DNA of 64,000 bases from Rhizobium terrae (lineage in GTDB: Bacteria; Pseudomonadota; Alphaproteobacteria; Rhizobiales; Rhizobiaceae), in the NCBI RefSeq assembly GCF_003425685.1, contig NZ_QJKM01000022.1, positions 1 through 64,000 of the forward strand. Direction: 5' to 3'. How positions within the stretch are numbered: the stretch's first letter is position 1; each line of letters starts with the position of its first letter. Under the pieces are notes generated by a model. It saw only the letters and a list, made by a program, of their open reading frames with translations. It searched no databases and was not told the origin of the DNA. Of the stretch, positions 40,276 through 48,999 are shown piece after piece. The position numbers were made by a program, and so were the translations under genes.

Positions 40276-41193
40276 ATGGATACTGGATCTCATCTTCCCA
40301 AAACCGGGATGATTGGGGAGCTTTCCGAGACGCGATACTGGATCTACCTGCTCCTCTTGCCGAGCCTGGTGATCATCTTACTCGTGATCGCCTACCCGAC
40401 CATCTACGGCATGGCTATCAGCTTTCGCGAAATGCGGCTGACTCGGCCGGGCCTCACCGGCTGGGTCGGGTTCAAGCATTACATTGTCATGATCGATGAT
40501 CCGGTGTTCTGGGTCGCTCTTAAGAATACCGTGCTCTGGGTGACCTTTGCGGTGGTGCTGGAACTGGGATTGGGTTTCATCGCTGCAACGGCTTTGAATC
40601 GCAACGTGCCGGGGACCGGGATCTTCGCAGTCCTGATCCTGGTGCCTTATTTCCTTCCGAATGTCGTCGCCGGCCATATGTGGGCGCTGCTGCTGGACCC
40701 GCGCCTGGGTGTCATCAACGACGTCCTTGTCCGCATCGGCATATTGAGTAGTTACAAAGCCTGGTTTGCCGATCCGAACACCGCGCTCGCCGCGACGATC
40801 TTCGTCGAGGCCTGGCATGGTTTTCCATTCTTCGCCCTGCTGTTGCTTGCCGGCTTGAAAGGAATTCCATACGACCTCTACAGAGCCGCCGCGGTGGACG
40901 GTGCCGGGCCGATCGCTCAGTTCAGGCTGATCACCGTCCCAATGTTGAAGTCGGTCATCGCGGCCGCCGTGATCCTGCGTGTCATCAGCCTCGTCAACTC
41001 GCCGGATCTTCTGCTCATACTGACCGGTGGTGGCCCGGGCGACGCGACGCAAGTCCTGTCGCTCTATGCCTTCCAGACGGCCTATAAGGACTTCAACTTC
41101 GGATATGCGTCGGCATTGTCAGTCGTGATGTTCGTGATCCTGATGGTGTTCGCCTACGCCTACATTCGCCTTTCCAAGATAGGTCAGGAGTAA
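40276..41193 (+). CDS. Sugar ABC importer permease (MalF type)
   Basis: The 305-residue protein has six membrane helices, beginning with YWIYLLLLPSLVIILLVIAY. The EAA loop reads LYRAAAVDGAGPIAQFRLIT, followed by LVNSPDLLLILTGGGPGDAT and QVLSLYAFQTAYKDFNFGYA. This matches the MalF-type subunit of carbohydrate importers. It forms the channel with the next gene product, whose start lies three bases downstream. The length is normal. Confidence 0.92.
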   Translation: MDTGSHLPKTGMIGELSETRYWIYLLLLPSLVIILLVIAYPTIYGMAISFREMRLTRPGLTGWVGFKHYIVMIDDPVFWVALKNTVLWVTFAVVLELGLGFIAATALNRNVPGTGIFAVLILVPYFLPNVVAGHMWALLLDPRLGVINDVLVRIGILSSYKAWFADPNTALAATIFVEAWHGFPFFALLLLAGLKGIPYDLYRAAAVDGAGPIAQFRLITVPMLKSVIAAAVILRVISLVNSPDLLLILTGGGPGDATQVLSLYAFQTAYKDFNFGYASALSVVMFVILMVFAYAYIRLSKIGQE

Positions 41194-41196
41194 ATC

Positions 41197-42042
41197 ATGG
41201 CTGCAACCCGCCGCAGCCGACGAATGGCTGCCGACATTCTCACCTATTTTGTTCTGGTCTCGATGTCGCTGTTTTGCATCGGACCGATTGTCTGGATGTT
41301 TCTGACCTCCCTGAAACTTGAGGCGGACATCGTCACCCAGACGATGCAGTACATCCCGAACCGGATCACATTTCAGAACTATGTCGCAATCTGGACCCAG
41401 TCGAGTTTCCCGGTTCTGATCGGCAACAGTTTGATCGTTACCCTCATCACCATCGTCGTCTGCCTCGCCACGGGGACGCTCGCGGCATATGCGTTCTCTC
41501 GCTACACATTCAGGGGCCGCAACGCGCTGATGCTCGGTTATCTCGTCGTGCGCATGTTCCCGGCCGTCATGATGATCATCCCGCTCTATGTCGTGCTTCG
41601 ATCTGTCGGCCTGATCGACAGCCGCATTGGTCTCGCCCTCGCCTACACGAGTTTCCTGCTGCCGCTATTCGTCTGGATGCTTAAGGGCTTTTTCGATGCG
41701 GCGCCCAAGGAGCTTGAAAGCGCCGCGCGCATCGACGGTTCCACCCGCTTTGGCGCCATGCTCTGGATCGTCATCCCTCTTGCCAGAAACGGTTTGGTCG
41801 CAAGTTCCGTCTTTATCGCGATCGCTGCGTGGAACGAGTTCCTGTTTGCGCTGATGCTGACGACCGGACAGGGCTCCCGGACCTGGCCAGTCGGCCTTCA
41901 GTTGATGGTTGGCGAGTTTCAGCTTCCCTGGGGCGTGCTCGCCGCCGGGGGCATACTTAGCATTCTGCCGGTCATGTTGATGTTTGCGCTCGTGCAGCGC
42001 GTGATGGTGCAGGGCCTGACGGCCGGCGCCATCAAAGGCTAA
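41197..42042 (+). CDS. Sugar ABC importer permease (MalG type)
   Basis: The 281-residue protein has six membrane helices and the MalG EAA loop in ELESAARIDGSTRFGAMLWI, then VIPLARNGLVASSVFIAIAA and WNEFLFALMLTTGQGSRTWP. The N-terminus (ILTYFVLVSMSLFCIGPIVW, then MFLTSLKLEADIV) is standard for this subunit. It pairs with the upstream permease, and an ATPase gene follows after 11 bases, completing the importer. Confidence 0.92.
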   Translation: MAATRRSRRMAADILTYFVLVSMSLFCIGPIVWMFLTSLKLEADIVTQTMQYIPNRITFQNYVAIWTQSSFPVLIGNSLIVTLITIVVCLATGTLAAYAFSRYTFRGRNALMLGYLVVRMFPAVMMIIPLYVVLRSVGLIDSRIGLALAYTSFLLPLFVWMLKGFFDAAPKELESAARIDGSTRFGAMLWIVIPLARNGLVASSVFIAIAAWNEFLFALMLTTGQGSRTWPVGLQLMVGEFQLPWGVLAAGGILSILPVMLMFALVQRVMVQGLTAGAIKG

Positions 42043-42053
42043 GGACAACCACT

Positions 42054-43142
42054 ATGGCGACATTGTCTCTTCAGAACGTTCAGAAATCTTATGGTGGCCT
42101 TCAAGTGTTGCACGGGATCGATGTGGAACTCGAAGACGGAGGCTTTCTCGTTCTTCTTGGCCCTTCCGGGTGCGGAAAATCTACACTCCTCAATCTGATT
42201 GCCGGGCTCGACGACGTTTCGGCAGGCGATATCCGCATCGATGGTCGATCGGTCATCGAACTCGCGCCGAAAGACCGCAATATTGCGATGGTTTTCCAGT
42301 CCTACGCACTTTATCCAACAATGTCGGTCGAACGTAACATCGGGTTTGGCCTGGAAATGCGCGGCGTCAACAACACTGAACGCAATGCTGCAGTCAAGCA
42401 GGCGGCGGACCTGTTGCAGATTTCGCATCTTCTGGACCGACGGCCCGCCAATCTTTCCGGGGGTCAACGCCAACGCGTAGCCATGGGCCGCGCTATCGTT
42501 CGCAACCCCGATCTGTTTCTTTTTGACGAGCCCCTTTCAAATCTCGATGCGAAGCTCCGTGCCGAGATGCGTACTGAAATCAAGCGACTTCATGGAAGGC
42601 TCGGCACGAGTGTTGTTTACGTCACGCACGATCAGATCGAAGCCATGACGCTCGGCACGAAGGTGGCCGTCATGAAAGGCGGCTACATACAGCAGTTTGC
42701 GGACCCGCAGACGATCTATGAAAAACCGGCCAATATGTTTGTTGCCGGTTTCATTGGTTCGCCATCGATGAATTTCGTGACCGGCACCCTGACGTCCGAT
42801 GGCCGTCTTGCGCGTTTCGAAGCACCCGGCGTCCAGGTGGAGGCCCCAATGTCCTCCGGCGAGATCTTTGGCGCAAAAGCCGCAGTTCTGGGAATCAGGC
42901 CGGAGGAGTTGAAAATAGCCGATAGTGCAGGCTCGATGTTGACAGGGATAATCGACGTCGTTGAGCCGACCGGACCGGACACCATGGTGACAATCCGCAT
43001 CGCGGAGCAACCGATCGTCGCGCGTCTCCCGCCTCGTTTCTTCGGCAGAGTTGGAGAGGCCATCTGGTTGTCAGCAGATGTAAGGAGCGTAAGCTTATTT
43101 GACGCCGAGACGGAGAGGCGTATTCCGCTCGGAACCGAATGA
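42054..43142 (+). CDS. Sugar ABC importer ATPase (MalK/UgpC type)
   Basis: The 362-residue protein has Walker A in LLGPSGCGKSTLLNLIAGLD, Q loop VFQSYALYPTMSVERNIGFG, signature LSGGQRQRVAMGRAIVRNPD, Walker B LFLFDEPLSNLDAKLRAEMR, and H loop SVVYVTHDQIEAMTLGTKVA. A C-terminal TOBE region follows (MNFVTGTLTSDGRLARFEAP and onward). It energises the importer of this operon and is its last gene. Confidence 0.94.
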   Translation: MATLSLQNVQKSYGGLQVLHGIDVELEDGGFLVLLGPSGCGKSTLLNLIAGLDDVSAGDIRIDGRSVIELAPKDRNIAMVFQSYALYPTMSVERNIGFGLEMRGVNNTERNAAVKQAADLLQISHLLDRRPANLSGGQRQRVAMGRAIVRNPDLFLFDEPLSNLDAKLRAEMRTEIKRLHGRLGTSVVYVTHDQIEAMTLGTKVAVMKGGYIQQFADPQTIYEKPANMFVAGFIGSPSMNFVTGTLTSDGRLARFEAPGVQVEAPMSSGEIFGAKAAVLGIRPEELKIADSAGSMLTGIIDVVEPTGPDTMVTIRIAEQPIVARLPPRFFGRVGEAIWLSADVRSVSLFDAETERRIPLGTE

Positions 43143-43481
43143 TGGCCCGCGACCACGCCAGAGCACTTCACGCTCTTGATGGGTTTCGAACGACCATCCA
43201 CTATCGGCTTTAATAGCCCTGACTTCCCAGACCAACTGTCCGGCTGGCGGGTTTCCCGCACAAGCTAAAACTAAGGCATCGATGACCGCATGCAGCCTAA
43301 GCACCATTGTCCAGCCGGACGACAACTGCCTGCTCGACGTGGGCGAGATGGACGAACACTATGACCGTGTCTAAACTTCGGGACACCTCACAGACGCTGA
43401 CGAGGCATCAATGCTCGATGTAATCAATGATATTATCGTTTAGATTGAGAGGCTTCCTCTCAGGGTACGATTGGCAAAACT
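43143..43481. other. Spacer between two convergent operons
   Basis: About 340 bases without a clear gene between the importer ATPase and the leftward reductase-fusion gene. A short stem, GAGAGG-CTT-CCTCTC at 43447-43461, may help terminate the leftward operon. A minus-strand frame ending inside the ATPase gene (LRLHAVIDALVLACAGNPPA, then GQLVWEVRAIKADSGWSFET) looks faintly protein-like but is not assignable. Confidence 0.35.
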
Positions 43482-45488
43482 CTAGCAATCCAGAATGATA
43501 TCGTTGCGCGGAATGGCCTGGCACATCAGGACCTGTCCTCGGGCCACGACCGGCTCCTCGTCGCAGGTCGGATAGCTGGTCCTGCCGCTGACGATGCGTT
43601 GGGCACAGGATTGGCATTCGCCGCTGCGACAGGAATATTGGATCTCGACGCCGTTGGCGAGCGCTAGGTCGAGCAGGAAGCCGCTCTCCGGCCTCCATGT
43701 GACCCGTTTGCTGGACTTGGCGAATTCCACGTTGCAAGGCGCATAGGCGACAAGCGCATCGATAGTGCCGGCTGCCGAGCGACCGCCTTTCGCCTCGAAG
43801 ACTTCCGTTCTGAGGCTTCCAGGCGCAGCACCGAGAGCGATCAGCCCCTGTTCCAGCGAGGACATAAAGCTATCGGGCCCGCAGATGTAGAAATCAGCGT
43901 CCGGGATCGATACATGCCGGGCGATCACCCCGGCATCCAGGCGTCCCTCGTGGTGACAACTGTCGCCGGCCTCGGGTCTCGAGTAGATGGTGAGCAGCCT
44001 GATGGCCGGATTGGCGGCGACCATTTGCTGCGCCTCCCCCACGAACAGATGATGCCTGCCGCTGCGCGCTGCATGGATGAACAGCACGTCGCGGCTACCG
44101 CCCTCGCGGGCCAGATGTTCGGCCATCGGCAGGAGCGGCGTGATGCCGACGCCGGCGCTGACCAGCACCACCGGACGATGGGGATCGCTGTCGAATACGA
44201 AATGCCCGGCCGGTGCGCCGAGTCGCAACTCGTCGCCGACGGCGATCCCGTCATGCAGGACAGCGGAAATGCCGTCATTGCCAACGCGGCGCACGGAGAT
44301 GCGCAGCGTATGCTTGTCCGGCATGCCGGAGATGGAATAGCAGCGGCGCTGGCTGCCAAGCCGTTTGTGCCCGGGCAACGACACTGTGATGAACTGGCCC
44401 GGCGCCGCATTGCCGACAGGCGCATCGTCGCGCGGCTTCAGCAGGAAGGATACAACATCGGGGCTTTCCTGCCTGCGGTCGACGCAGGTGAAACTGCGCA
44501 GGCCGGCCCAGGCCGGCGCCCGGCTGTCGGACCATATGCGCGAGCGGGTGAAGGCGGCCGAGCAGTGGAAATAGATTTCCTGCGGCTGCACGCTCAGACG
44601 GCGCCGCTCCTCGCCCTCACCCGCCACTTCGCGATAGGTGCCGTTAAGGCGCAGTGCATCGCATCGTCCGGGCTCGGCGGCGAGCAGCGCGCATTGGGCG
44701 GAATGGGGTATGTCCGCCCGGTCGGCGACCTCGCGGTCGATCTCCAGCAGGAAAGATGGCTGGTTGGTCGCAGGATCTAGCCTGAGCGGCGCATGTCCCG
44801 CGAGTTCGATCAGGATCTCGCCATCCTCGCCCTCATGGGCGAAAACGACGAAGCGTGCATCGTTGATGAAGCCCATGAAGCCGGGGCTCGGCAGATCGTA
44901 GACCTTGGTCTGCACGATCGGGCTCGGCGTTCCGTAGAAAGCCCTGATGCCGGTATCGGCAAGGCGCGTTTCGGCGGCGGCATCGTAGAGCACCGGATTG
45001 CGGCCGCGCTCGGCCTGCCATTGCTTGTCGCTGAAATAGATGTCCAGCGCATCGAGCGGCGGCTTCCTGCCGGAGGGGCCGACCCAGAAACCGCTCTTGC
45101 GAAACGCCTCGCTTGCGACGAATTCCATCCTGCCCGGCTTGAGCACCATCACGCTCAGCGCCCGGTTCTCGTCGGCCGGGAAGGCGGCGATATCCTCATC
45201 GGCCTGCGACACGGAAGCGTATGCGGCAATGCGCAGATAGGTCTCGGAATTGCGGTTGATCAGCAGCAGCGCAACATCGGGATTGCTTAGGATGTTGCCG
45301 ATCGTATCGAGCCGCTTGTTGCCGATATAGTCGGGCAGCAACACGCAGCCATCGGCGCGCAGCCGCACCACCGAAGGCTGGCCGCCACGCGGCGAGACGT
45401 CCATAGCACCTTCGCCATTGCGGGACGCGATGAAGAGCAGCGTCGCCTGCTCGATGAAAGAACGCGTGTGATCATCCATGGTCTTCAT
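43482..45488 (-). CDS. PNPOx-like / flavin reductase / 2Fe-2S ferredoxin fusion
   Basis: The 668-residue protein has three parts. Residues 1 to about 300 are a pyridoxamine-5-phosphate-oxidase-like split-barrel domain (ATLLFIASRNGEGAMDVSPR, then YIGNKRLDTIGNILSNPDVA). About 320-550 form a ferredoxin-reductase module with the FAD motif RCYSISGMPD and the NAD region VVLVSAGVGITPLLPMAEHL. The end (about 575-668) is a plant-type 2Fe-2S domain with C-x4-C-x2-C in YSCRSGECQSCAQR and the last Cys in QVLMCQAIP. Such chains pass electrons from NAD(P)H to an oxygenase or reductase partner, though no terminal oxygenase is nearby. It is the last gene of the leftward catabolic operon. Confidence 0.85.
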   Translation of the reverse strand: MKTMDDHTRSFIEQATLLFIASRNGEGAMDVSPRGGQPSVVRLRADGCVLLPDYIGNKRLDTIGNILSNPDVALLLINRNSETYLRIAAYASVSQADEDIAAFPADENRALSVMVLKPGRMEFVASEAFRKSGFWVGPSGRKPPLDALDIYFSDKQWQAERGRNPVLYDAAAETRLADTGIRAFYGTPSPIVQTKVYDLPSPGFMGFINDARFVVFAHEGEDGEILIELAGHAPLRLDPATNQPSFLLEIDREVADRADIPHSAQCALLAAEPGRCDALRLNGTYREVAGEGEERRRLSVQPQEIYFHCSAAFTRSRIWSDSRAPAWAGLRSFTCVDRRQESPDVVSFLLKPRDDAPVGNAAPGQFITVSLPGHKRLGSQRRCYSISGMPDKHTLRISVRRVGNDGISAVLHDGIAVGDELRLGAPAGHFVFDSDPHRPVVLVSAGVGITPLLPMAEHLAREGGSRDVLFIHAARSGRHHLFVGEAQQMVAANPAIRLLTIYSRPEAGDSCHHEGRLDAGVIARHVSIPDADFYICGPDSFMSSLEQGLIALGAAPGSLRTEVFEAKGGRSAAGTIDALVAYAPCNVEFAKSSKRVTWRPESGFLLDLALANGVEIQYSCRSGECQSCAQRIVSGRTSYPTCDEEPVVARGQVLMCQAIPRNDIILDC

Positions 45489-45530
45489 CCACTGTGGCGG
45501 CGCGGGAGGCTGTTCTCCCCCCAGCCGTCT

Positions 45531-47162
45531 CTATACCGTCGCACCTGCCAGCGCCCGACGCCTGAAGAAGTCACGGCCGGGAACGGCGTCCAGCAGACGG
45601 CGGGTGTATTCGGCGCGTGGGGCTTCGAAAAGGTCGCACGCCTGCGCCTGTTCGACGATGCGGCCGTTCTGCATGACGACAATCCGGTCGGCAATTTCGC
45701 GGGCGACCCGGAGATCGTGAGTGATAAACAGCATGCTCAGGCCCATTTCCGCCTTGAGATCGGACAAGAGCTTCAGCACCTGCGCCTGCACCGACACGTC
45801 GAGCGCGGAGACCGCCTCGTCGGCGATAAGGCAGACCGGATCGAGCGACAGGGCACGGGCGATACAGATGCGCTGCCGCTGGCCGCCGGAGAATTCATGC
45901 GGGAAACGATCGAGCGCATTGGCGCCGAGACCCACCTTTTCCAGCCAACGCGTGGCGGTCGCCACCGCATCCGCGCTTGAGGCGCCGAAGGCCATGGGGC
46001 CGCGGATGATGCTTTCGCCGATCTTCAGCCGCGGATCAAGCGAGGCATAGGGGTCCTGAAAGACGATCTGCGCCTTGCGCCGGAACTGGCGTAGCGCCTC
46101 GCCCTTCATAGCCCGGACAGATGCACCGTCGAAGGTGATATCGCCGGCATCGGGCTCGATCAGGCGCAGCACCATCCGTGCGAGCGACGATTTGCCCGAG
46201 CCACTTTCACCGACGACGGCGAGCGTATCGCCGCGGTTGAGCGTGAGATCGATGCCATCGGCGGCGACCACGCGCCGCGGCCGGGCAAAGAAGCTCTGCC
46301 GGGTGACGAACACCTTCTGCAGGTTGCGGATCTCCAGTAGCGGCGCATCCTTTGCGCTGCCCGCCAGCACCGAGCCGCGTCCCGGCACGGCGTCGAGCAG
46401 GTCGCGGGTATAGTGGTTCTCAGGATTGTCCAGAACGGCGGAAGCAAGCCCCTGCTCCACCACCTTACCGTGACGCAGCACGACGACGCGACCGGCGATA
46501 TCGGCGACGACGCCGATGTCGTGGGTTATGAACAGCACGCCCATCTCGCGCGTCTTCTGCAGGTTGCGAATCAGGTCGAGGATCTGCCGCTGTGTCGTGA
46601 CGTCGAGCGCCGTGGTCGGCTCGTCGGCGATCAGCAGCTTCGGATCGTTGGCGAGGGCCATGGCGATCATCACGCGCTGGCGCTGGCCGCCCGAAAGCTG
46701 GAACGGATAGGCCGAGACGAGCGAGGCCGGATCGGGAAGGCCGACCTGGCCGAACAGTTCCAGCACGCGCGCGTCGACCTGTGCGTCGGACATGCGTCCA
46801 TGGATGCGGATCGACTCGCCAACCTGCTTGCCGACGCGGGCGAGCGGATTGAGCGCGGTCAGCGGCTCCTGAAAGATCATGGCGATCTGGTTGCCGCGCA
46901 GCGCCCGCATCTCGTGCGGGGGTATGCCGAGCAGGTTGCGGCCGCCGAAGCGGATCTCGCCCCCCAGCGCCGTCACCTGCTTGGGCAGGAGGCCGAGGAC
47001 GGCATGGGCAGTCATCGACTTGCCGGAGCCGCTTTCGCCGACGAGGCAGACGATCTCGTTGGCATTGACGTCGAGGCTGATACCGTCAACGGCATGGCTA
47101 CGATCCGCACCCGCGGGCAGGCCGACGACGAGCTTTTCGATGGAAAGCAAGGGATCGGTCAT
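45531..47162 (-). CDS. Dipeptide-type ABC importer ATPase, double domain
   Basis: The frame is open to 47267, but ATG 47162 (MTDPLLSIEKLVVGLPAGAD) overlaps the permease stop by four bases and starts the first domain. The 543-residue protein carries two complete nucleotide-binding domains: GESGSGKSMTAHAVLGLLPK with LSGGQRQRVMIAMALANDPK, and GESGSGKSSLARMVLRLIEP with FSGGQRQRICIARALSLDPV. Each has a Walker B (LLIADEPTTALDV and CLIADEAVSALDV). This is the fused DppD-DppF arrangement, as in GsiA. It drives the peptide-type importer of this operon. Confidence 0.93.
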   Translation of the reverse strand: MTDPLLSIEKLVVGLPAGADRSHAVDGISLDVNANEIVCLVGESGSGKSMTAHAVLGLLPKQVTALGGEIRFGGRNLLGIPPHEMRALRGNQIAMIFQEPLTALNPLARVGKQVGESIRIHGRMSDAQVDARVLELFGQVGLPDPASLVSAYPFQLSGGQRQRVMIAMALANDPKLLIADEPTTALDVTTQRQILDLIRNLQKTREMGVLFITHDIGVVADIAGRVVVLRHGKVVEQGLASAVLDNPENHYTRDLLDAVPGRGSVLAGSAKDAPLLEIRNLQKVFVTRQSFFARPRRVVAADGIDLTLNRGDTLAVVGESGSGKSSLARMVLRLIEPDAGDITFDGASVRAMKGEALRQFRRKAQIVFQDPYASLDPRLKIGESIIRGPMAFGASSADAVATATRWLEKVGLGANALDRFPHEFSGGQRQRICIARALSLDPVCLIADEAVSALDVSVQAQVLKLLSDLKAEMGLSMLFITHDLRVAREIADRIVVMQNGRIVEQAQACDLFEAPRAEYTRRLLDAVPGRDFFRRRALAGATV

Positions 47163-47989
47163 GCGCGGGAAATCCTGGGATTGAGAGTATCGTTGAGCGC
47201 CTCGCCCACGAGGTTGATGGCGACGACGGTCAAAAGAATGGCGATGCCCGGGAAGACGCTCATCCACCAGGCCTGACGGATGACCGTGCGGCCGGCGCCG
47301 ATCATGTAGCCCCAGCTCATGAAATTGGGATCGCCGAGGCCCATGAAGGACAGTGCCGCCTCGATCAGGATGGCGGCGGCGACCGTCAGCGATCCCGCGA
47401 CGATGATCGGCGAGACGGCATTGGGCAGCACATGGCGCAGCACGACGGAAATGGTCGATTGCCCCTGGCAGCGCGCCGCCTGGACGAATTCCCGCTGGGA
47501 AACGGTCTTCACCTGAGCCCGCGTCAGGCGCGACAGAGGCGGCCAGCTGACCAGGCCGATCGCCAGAATGATCGTCGTGATCGATGGGGTCAGGATGGCG
47601 ACGAACAGGATGGCGAGCACGAAGCTCGGAATGGTCTGGAAGATCTCGGTAAAGCGGACGATCGCCGCATCGACGGCGCCGCCGGCATAGCCGGCAATAC
47701 AGCCGAGCAGCACACCGATGCCGAGCGCCGTTGCCGTGGAGGCGAAACCGATCAGGATCGAGACGCGGGCGCCGTGGACGATGCCCGCCGCGATATCGCG
47801 TCCGAGCGTGTCGGAACCGAGCAGCATGCCGTTCTCGCCGGGCCGGCTGAAGGGTATGCCTACCATTTCCCAGGGCGAGACGGGATAAAGCAGCGGGGCG
47901 ACGATCGCCAGGAGGCAGACCAAGGCGAGCAGAACCAAGCCGACGCCGCCGGCGGGCCGACTCAAGAATGTGCGCATGAAACCTTGCAT
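47159..47989 (-). CDS. Dipeptide-type ABC importer permease (DppC)
   Basis: The 276-residue protein has an N-terminal helix (GGVGLVLLALVCLLAIVAPL), the DppC motif HLLGSDxxGRD seen here as GMLLGSDTLGRDIAAGIVHG, and the EAA loop FVQAARCQGQSTISVVLRHV, followed by LPNAVSPIIVAGSLTVAAAI. It forms the channel together with DppB. The gene lies ten bases after dppB and overlaps the ATPase gene. The ligand may be a peptide, but such permeases also handle nickel, opines and glycosides. Confidence 0.92.
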   Translation of the reverse strand: MQGFMRTFLSRPAGGVGLVLLALVCLLAIVAPLLYPVSPWEMVGIPFSRPGENGMLLGSDTLGRDIAAGIVHGARVSILIGFASTATALGIGVLLGCIAGYAGGAVDAAIVRFTEIFQTIPSFVLAILFVAILTPSITTIILAIGLVSWPPLSRLTRAQVKTVSQREFVQAARCQGQSTISVVLRHVLPNAVSPIIVAGSLTVAAAILIEAALSFMGLGDPNFMSWGYMIGAGRTVIRQAWWMSVFPGIAILLTVVAINLVGEALNDTLNPRISRA

Positions 47990-47999
47990 GGTCGTTCTC

Positions 48000-48977
48000 C
48001 TATCGGCCCTTGATGCGCGGATCGATGATCCGGTGCAGGACGTCGGTCAAATGGTTGGTGGCGATGACCAGAACCGACATCATCAGGAACAGGCCGAGAA
48101 GAACGGGATAATCCCGCGCGGTGACCGCATCGAAGGTGAGCCGGCCGATGCCGGGCCAGGAGAACACCGTTTCCACCACCACGGCGCCGCCGATCAGCGC
48201 GCCGGCCTGCAGCCCGGCAAAGGTCACGACCGGAACGGCGGCGTTGCGCAGCATGTGGCGCCGCAGGATCTGCCCTTCGTTCAGCCCCTTGGCGCGGGCG
48301 GTGCGTACATGATCCTCATGGGACACTTCGATCAGCGAGGAACGCATCAGCCGCGTATAGACGGCCATGTAGATGGCCGAGAGCGTGACAACGGGGAGGA
48401 TCAGGTGTTTGGCCACGTCGAGCGCATATTCGATGGGACCAAAACTCGAGGCGCGGATATTGGCGTAGCCGAAGGCCGGCAGCCAGTCGAGCTGGATCGA
48501 GAAGACCAGGACCAGCATCAACCCAAGCCAGAAGACCGGCGTCGCATAGAACAGCAGCGAGATCAGCGACACCGCGAGATCGGCCCATGTGCCGTGCCGG
48601 CGGCCGGCGAAGGCGCCGAACAGCACGCCGCCGATCAGCGACAGGAAGAAGGCCGACAGCGTCAGCATCAGCGTCGGCCCGAGCCGTTCGAGGATGAGCT
48701 GGCTGACCTCGGCGCGCTGACGATAGGAATAGCCGAGATCGAGCTGCACGACCTTGCCGATATAGGTGCCAAGCTGCACCAGGAACGGCTGGTCCAGGCC
48801 ATATTCGGCGCGAACCTGCTCGATGAACTTCGCATCGGCCGCACCGGATTGCCCGGCAATGACCATGGCGGGGTCACCAGGTGCTGCGTGTATCAGAACG
48901 AAATTGATCGAGGTTATGACGAGGATCGTGAACACGATCCCCGCCAGCTTCGCGCAGAGACGGGATAAAATCATCAT
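48000..48977 (-). CDS. Dipeptide-type ABC importer permease (DppB)
   Basis: The 325-residue protein has the DppB signature start (LAGIVFTILVITSINFVLIH, then AAPGDPAMVIAGQSG) and the periplasmic loop RAEYGLDQPFLVQLGTYIGK. Further on come DLGYSYRQRAEVSQLILERL and the EAA loop HVRTARAKGLNEGQILRRHM, then RNAAVPVVTFAGLQ. It forms the importer channel with DppC. The gene begins 22 bases after the amidohydrolase stop on the same strand. Confidence 0.92.
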   Translation of the reverse strand: MMILSRLCAKLAGIVFTILVITSINFVLIHAAPGDPAMVIAGQSGAADAKFIEQVRAEYGLDQPFLVQLGTYIGKVVQLDLGYSYRQRAEVSQLILERLGPTLMLTLSAFFLSLIGGVLFGAFAGRRHGTWADLAVSLISLLFYATPVFWLGLMLVLVFSIQLDWLPAFGYANIRASSFGPIEYALDVAKHLILPVVTLSAIYMAVYTRLMRSSLIEVSHEDHVRTARAKGLNEGQILRRHMLRNAAVPVVTFAGLQAGALIGGAVVVETVFSWPGIGRLTFDAVTARDYPVLLGLFLMMSVLVIATNHLTDVLHRIIDPRIKGR

Positions 48978-48999
48978 CAGGCGTATTTCATTCCTTCAA

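Noticed and set aside
47970..48968. Plus-strand frame of 332 codons opposite dppB
   Set aside because: It is a shadow of a clear DppB permease, very rich in Arg, Glu and Gln, with no recognisable domain.
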